Origin: Stutzerimonas stutzeri
GTDB lineage: Bacteria > Pseudomonadota > Gammaproteobacteria > Pseudomonadales > Pseudomonadaceae
Reading direction: 5' to 3'
NCBI RefSeq assembly: GCF_024448985.1
Contig: NZ_JAMOII010000002.1
Coordinates: 515,907-579,906 of the forward strand
DNA length: 64,000 nt
The notes under the pieces were generated by a model. It had not been told where the DNA came from. It did not search any database and saw nothing but the letters and a program-made list of their open reading frames with translations. Positions within the stretch are counted from its first letter, which is position 1; each line of letters begins with the position of its first letter. This document shows positions 58,463 through 64,000 of this stretch, one piece after another. A program made the translations under genes and the position numbers.

Positions 58463-59497
58463 ATGGTCAAAGTCGGAATCGTTGGCGGCACAGGCTACAC
58501 CGGAGTTGAACTGCTGCGTCTGTTGGCGCAACACCCCCAGGCCGAGGTTGCTGTGATCACCTCTCGCTCCGAGAACGGGGTTAAGGTCACGGACATGTAT
58601 CCGAACCTGCGAGGCCACTATGACGAGCTGGCCTTCAGCGTGCCCGATACCGCAACGCTCGGCTCTTGCGATGTGGTTTTTTTCGCAACTCCCCATGGCG
58701 TCGCTCATGCGTTGGCGGCTGAATTGCTGGATGCGGGGACCAGAGTCATCGATCTGTCAGCAGACTTCCGCCTTCAGGATGCCGACGAGTGGGCTAAGTG
58801 GTACGGCCAGCCGCATGGGGCGACGGCGCTGTTACCCGAAGCCGTCTATGGTCTGCCGGAGGTCAATCGAGAGCAGATCAGGGGCGCTCGGTTGATTGCC
58901 GTCCCCGGTTGTTATCCGACCGCCACCCAGCTCGGCTATCTGCCGCTCCTCGAAAACGGCTTGGCGGACGCATCGCGCTTGATCGCCGACTGCAAATCGG
59001 GGGTCAGTGGTGCTGGGCGCGCCGCGAAAATCGGTTCTCTGTTCACCGAGGCGGGCGAAAGCATGATGGCTTACGCAGTCAAAGGTCATCGCCACCTGCC
59101 TGAAATCACCCAGGGCTTGCGCCGCGCAGCCAAAGGGCAAGTGGGGCTGACCTTCGTTCCGCACCTCACGCCGATGATCCGCGGTATCCATGCCACGCTC
59201 TACGCAACAGTGACAGACACCACGGTAGATTTGCAGGCGCTTTATGAGCAGCGCTACGCCAATGAGCCGTTTGTCGATGTGATGCCTGCCGGTAGCCATC
59301 CTGAAACCCGGAGCGTGCGCGGCGCCAATATGTGTCGCATCGCCGTCCATCGTCCGCAAGGCGGGGACTTAGTTGTCGTGCTATCGGTCATCGACAATCT
59401 GGTCAAAGGTGCTTCTGGTCAGGCGTTGCAGAATATGAACATCGCTTTCGGTCTGGATGAGCGACTCGGCTTGAGCAACGCGGCGCTGCTGCCTTGA
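58463..59497 (+). CDS. argC: N-acetyl-gamma-glutamyl-phosphate reductase
   Basis: The 344-residue enzyme starts [20 protein letters not shown] with the NADP-binding glycine motif. The catalytic cysteine is in [13 protein letters not shown] near residue 151, and a conserved histidine is in KGHRHLPEI near 210. It reduces the acyl phosphate in arginine synthesis. The start follows GAGG. It lies before erpA, as in other Pseudomonas. Confidence 0.96.
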   Translation: MVKVGIVGGTGYTGVELLRLLAQHPQAEVAVITSRSENGVKVTDMYPNLRGHYDELAFSVPDTATLGSCDVVFFATPHGVAHALAAELLDAGTRVIDLSADFRLQDADEWAKWYGQPHGATALLPEAVYGLPEVNREQIRGARLIAVPGCYPTATQLGYLPLLENGLADASRLIADCKSGVSGAGRAAKIGSLFTEAGESMMAYAVKGHRHLPEITQGLRRAAKGQVGLTFVPHLTPMIRGIHATLYATVTDTTVDLQALYEQRYANEPFVDVMPAGSHPETRSVRGANMCRIAVHRPQGGDLVVVLSVIDNLVKGASGQALQNMNIAFGLDERLGLSNAALLP

Positions 59498-59560
59498 TCA
59501 ATGCCGTCAGTCGCGCTGTTCAGGCGCGGGCATCTCAACGGGCTGCTCGCGGATGAATAG

Positions 59561-59590
59561 TTGACCATTTTTGTAGGGGAAGCCGATAAT
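59561..59590 (+). promoter_or_regulatory. sigma-70 type promoter of erpA
   Basis: TTGACC (59561-59566) and GATAAT (59585-59590) are separated by 18 bases, 45 bases before the erpA start. This gives erpA a promoter of its own in the gap after argC. Confidence 0.62.
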
Positions 59591-59635
59591 GCCGCGTCAA
59601 CGCAGTAATGAGCGCTCCCGCGCTAGGAGAACCGA

Positions 59636-59986
59636 ATGAGTGTCGAATCCTTCACGCCCACCGCGATTCAGTTCAGTCAGGGTGCCGCGAGTAAGGTGAA
59701 GAGTCTGGTCGATGAAGAAGGTAATCCGCGACTGAAGTTGCGTGTCTTCGTCACAGGTGGCGGCTGCTCTGGTTTTCAATATGGATTCACCTTCGATGAA
59801 GACCTTGCAGAAGATGACACCATCATCGAGCGCGAGGGCGTGAGTCTTGTGGTGGATCCGATGAGCTACCAGTATTTGGCTGGCGCAGAAGTCGATTATC
59901 AGGAAGGTTTGGAAGGTTCTCGCTTCGTTATCAAGAACCCGAACGCCACGACGACCTGTGGTTGCGGACAGTCCTTCTCGATTTAA
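59636..59986 (+). CDS. erpA: iron-sulfur cluster insertion protein ErpA
   Basis: The 116-residue A-type carrier has the three conserved cysteines: one in [12 protein letters not shown] near residue 42 and the pair in [11 protein letters not shown] at the C-terminus. It passes 4Fe-4S clusters to target enzymes such as IspG. A strong terminator follows directly. Confidence 0.96.
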   Translation: MSVESFTPTAIQFSQGAASKVKSLVDEEGNPRLKLRVFVTGGGCSGFQYGFTFDEDLAEDDTIIEREGVSLVVDPMSYQYLAGAEVDYQEGLEGSRFVIKNPNATTTCGCGQSFSI

Positions 59987-60000
59987 GGCGTGTTCGTTGA

Positions 60001-60037
60001 AAACAAAAACACCGTGCCTGGCACGGTGTTTTTGTTT
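60001..60037. terminator. bidirectional terminator between erpA and anmK
   Basis: The 18-base arms AAACAAAAACACCGTGCC and GGCACGGTGTTTTTGTTT are perfectly complementary with a one-base centre. The A- and T-rich outer parts allow termination of both erpA and the convergent anmK. Confidence 0.93.
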
Positions 60038-60063
60038 GTCCGTCGCGATAATGAACGTGGGCG

Positions 60064-62552
<2,489 letters not shown>

Positions 62553-62578
62553 TAGATGTCTGGGTATCTGGCGATATT

Positions 62579-62606
62579 TTGTACAGGGAAAATATCTGTC
62601 TAAAAT
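62579..62606 (+). promoter_or_regulatory. candidate tyrS promoter
   Basis: TTGTAC (62579-62584) and TAAAAT (62601-62606) are separated by 16 bases in an AT-rich part of the divergent region. The -35 match is weak, so this is only a candidate. Confidence 0.3.
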
Positions 62607-62734
62607 ATAACCAAAATGCTGTCGAGGCAACCCTTGGTTAGGGCTCGCTGATCGTTGGTCAAGATTCGAGAGCGTTGAATTTTCCCGGCGTTCTTGTAAG
62701 GTTTACCGCCTTTGTTTTCTGGATGAGGCCTCCG

Positions 62735-63934
62735 ATGCAGTCGGTTCAAGAGCAGTTGTCGATGATCAAGCGGGGCGCTGATGAAGTGCTCGTCGAGGCA
62801 GAGTTAGTCAGCAAGCTTGAGCGTGGTGTCCCGCTGCGGATCAAGGCTGGTTTCGACCCGACTGCTCCGGATTTGCATCTCGGTCATACGGTGCTTATTA
62901 ACAAGTTGCGTCAATTCCAGGAGTTGGGGCATCAGGTGGTCTTCCTTATAGGAGACTTCACCGGAATGATTGGTGACCCTAGTGGCAAAAGCGCAACCCG
63001 TCCTCCTTTGACACGTGACCAGGTTTTGGAGAACGCGGAAACTTATAAGAATCAAGTATTCAAGATTCTTGATCCCGCCAAGACTGAGGTCGCCTTCAAC
63101 TCAAGCTGGATGGATGTGCTGACGCCATCGGATTTTATCCGTCTGGCATCACAGTATACGGTCGCCCGAATGCTGGAGCGTGATGACTTCAGTAAGCGAT
63201 ACTCGACCAATCAGCCGATAGCCATTCATGAGTTTCTCTACCCTTTGGTTCAGGGTTACGACTCCGTTGCTCTTCGGGCGGATGTTGAGCTCGGTGGCAC
63301 GGACCAGAAATTCAACCTCCTGATGGGGCGTGAGCTGCAGCGTTCTTATGGGCAGGAGTCTCAATGCATTGTCACCATGCCTCTTCTTGAGGGGTTGGAC
63401 GGTGTGAAGAAGATGTCCAAGTCCCTTGGCAACTATGTTGGGATCCAGGAAGCGCCGGGCGTTATGTATAGCAAGCTGGTATCGATCCCGGATGTACTGA
63501 TGTGGCGTTACTTCGAGTTGTTGAGTTTTCGCGATATGGCTGAAATCGAAGAGTTTCAGGCGGACGTGGCGCGTGGCGCGAATCCTCGCGACATCAAAAT
63601 CAAGCTCGCCGAGGAGATCGTGGCTCGTTTCCATGGCGAGGACGCCGCCGCGACAGCTCACCGGTCGGCGGGCAATAGAATGAAAGAGGGCGAGCTTCCT
63701 GAGGATATTCCCGAGATCGAACTGCAATCTCCCGAAGATATGCCCATCTCTGCGGTGTTGAATCGAGCGGGCCTCGTGAAGAACGCGGCAATGGCTCGTG
63801 ATCTGCTGGCCTCGGGCGGGGTTCGGGTGGATGGTGAAGTCGTTGATCGAACCTTTATCGTCATGCTTGGTAGTACTCACGTGTGCCAGGCGGGCAAGAA
63901 GTCCTTTGGGCGGGTTTTGCTCAAGGCTGAATAA
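62735..63934 (+). CDS. tyrS: tyrosyl-tRNA synthetase
   Basis: The 399-residue class I synthetase has the HIGH-like motif [13 protein letters not shown] near residue 47 and the KMSKS motif [13 protein letters not shown] near 230. A C-terminal S4-like RNA-binding domain begins near 340 ([14 protein letters not shown]). It is the long bacterial TyrRS type. The start [15 protein letters not shown] follows GAGG. In Pseudomonas this gene precedes an rRNA operon, as it does here. Confidence 0.96.
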   Translation: MQSVQEQLSMIKRGADEVLVEAELVSKLERGVPLRIKAGFDPTAPDLHLGHTVLINKLRQFQELGHQVVFLIGDFTGMIGDPSGKSATRPPLTRDQVLENAETYKNQVFKILDPAKTEVAFNSSWMDVLTPSDFIRLASQYTVARMLERDDFSKRYSTNQPIAIHEFLYPLVQGYDSVALRADVELGGTDQKFNLLMGRELQRSYGQESQCIVTMPLLEGLDGVKKMSKSLGNYVGIQEAPGVMYSKLVSIPDVLMWRYFELLSFRDMAEIEEFQADVARGANPRDIKIKLAEEIVARFHGEDAAATAHRSAGNRMKEGELPEDIPEIELQSPEDMPISAVLNRAGLVKNAAMARDLLASGGVRVDGEVVDRTFIVMLGSTHVCQAGKKSFGRVLLKAE

Positions 63935-63949
63935 AACTGAAAACAACCG

Positions 63950-63977
63950 TTGACGTGGTTTTCTGGGTGCCTATAAT
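63950..63977 (+). promoter_or_regulatory. ribosomal RNA operon promoter P1
   Basis: A near-consensus -35 box TTGACG (63950-63955) and a consensus -10 box TATAAT (63972-63977) are 16 bases apart. An A/T-rich UP-like stretch (63930-63948) lies upstream and a GC-rich discriminator (GCGCACC) follows. These are the features of stringently controlled rrn promoters. The 16S gene itself is beyond the window. Confidence 0.85.
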
Positions 63978-64000
63978 GCGCACCTTCTCCGGCGCAGGCC

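Overview
The window is a chromosomal segment of a gamma-proteobacterium of the Pseudomonas stutzeri group (Stutzerimonas-like). The evidence is high-GC coding throughout, the Pseudomonas gene order (rpoD-dnaG-rpsU-tsaD-plsY-folB-folK-cca-prkA-glpE-apaH-apaG-rsmA-pdxA-surA-lptD-amgK-murU), a Vfr-type CRP next to trpGDC, and tyrS leading into a ribosomal-RNA promoter. No database search was run; names rest on motifs, family knowledge and context.

Region 1 (1-16.4 kb, minus strand) is an aryl polyene (APE) pigment operon of at least 18 genes, cut off by the window start. It is read from a good sigma-70 type promoter at 16345-16373. It holds two acyl carrier proteins, ketosynthases with a chain-length-factor partner, a ketoreductase, a free dehydratase and a ligase-dehydratase fusion. 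It also holds a thioesterase, acyltransferases, a glycosyltransferase and a LolA-like/MMPL/lipoprotein export set. Two accessory enzymes stand out: an MIO-type ammonia-lyase whose active site is not that of a histidine ammonia-lyase, and a flavoprotein carrying flavin-dependent halogenase signatures. Together they suggest a variant, possibly halogenated, aryl polyene.

Region 2 (16.5-27.7 kb) has trxC, an SLC13-type permease, a CAU-anticodon tRNA (probably tRNA-Ile2) and the macromolecular synthesis operon rpsU-dnaG-rpoD with internal terminators. The divergent tsaD and the plsY, folB-folK and cca genes follow. Region 3 (27.7-34 kb) is the prkA-DUF444-spoVR stress operon and glpE. Region 4 (33-41 kb) is lptD-surA-pdxA-rsmA-apaG-apaH-glpE on the minus strand. 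Its two largest intergenic gaps, on either side of pdxA, are filled with short hairpin repeats and a 7-bp tandem repeat.

Region 5 (41-52.4 kb) has the peptidoglycan-recycling pair amgK-murU, djlA, a DUF3530 protein, gabT, rpe-gph and an uninterrupted trpEGDC operon preceded by a Trp-codon leader peptide, then vfr. Region 6 (52.5-64 kb) has an OsmC-family protein, speD, coq7, a HIT protein, an orphan AAA+ ATPase, a nitronate monooxygenase, hemJ, argC, erpA, anmK, an M23 peptidase and tyrS. It ends at a textbook rrn P1 promoter.

No prophage, insertion sequence, CRISPR array or obvious pseudogene was seen. The novelty is concentrated in the pigment operon and in the small intergenic repeats and operators.
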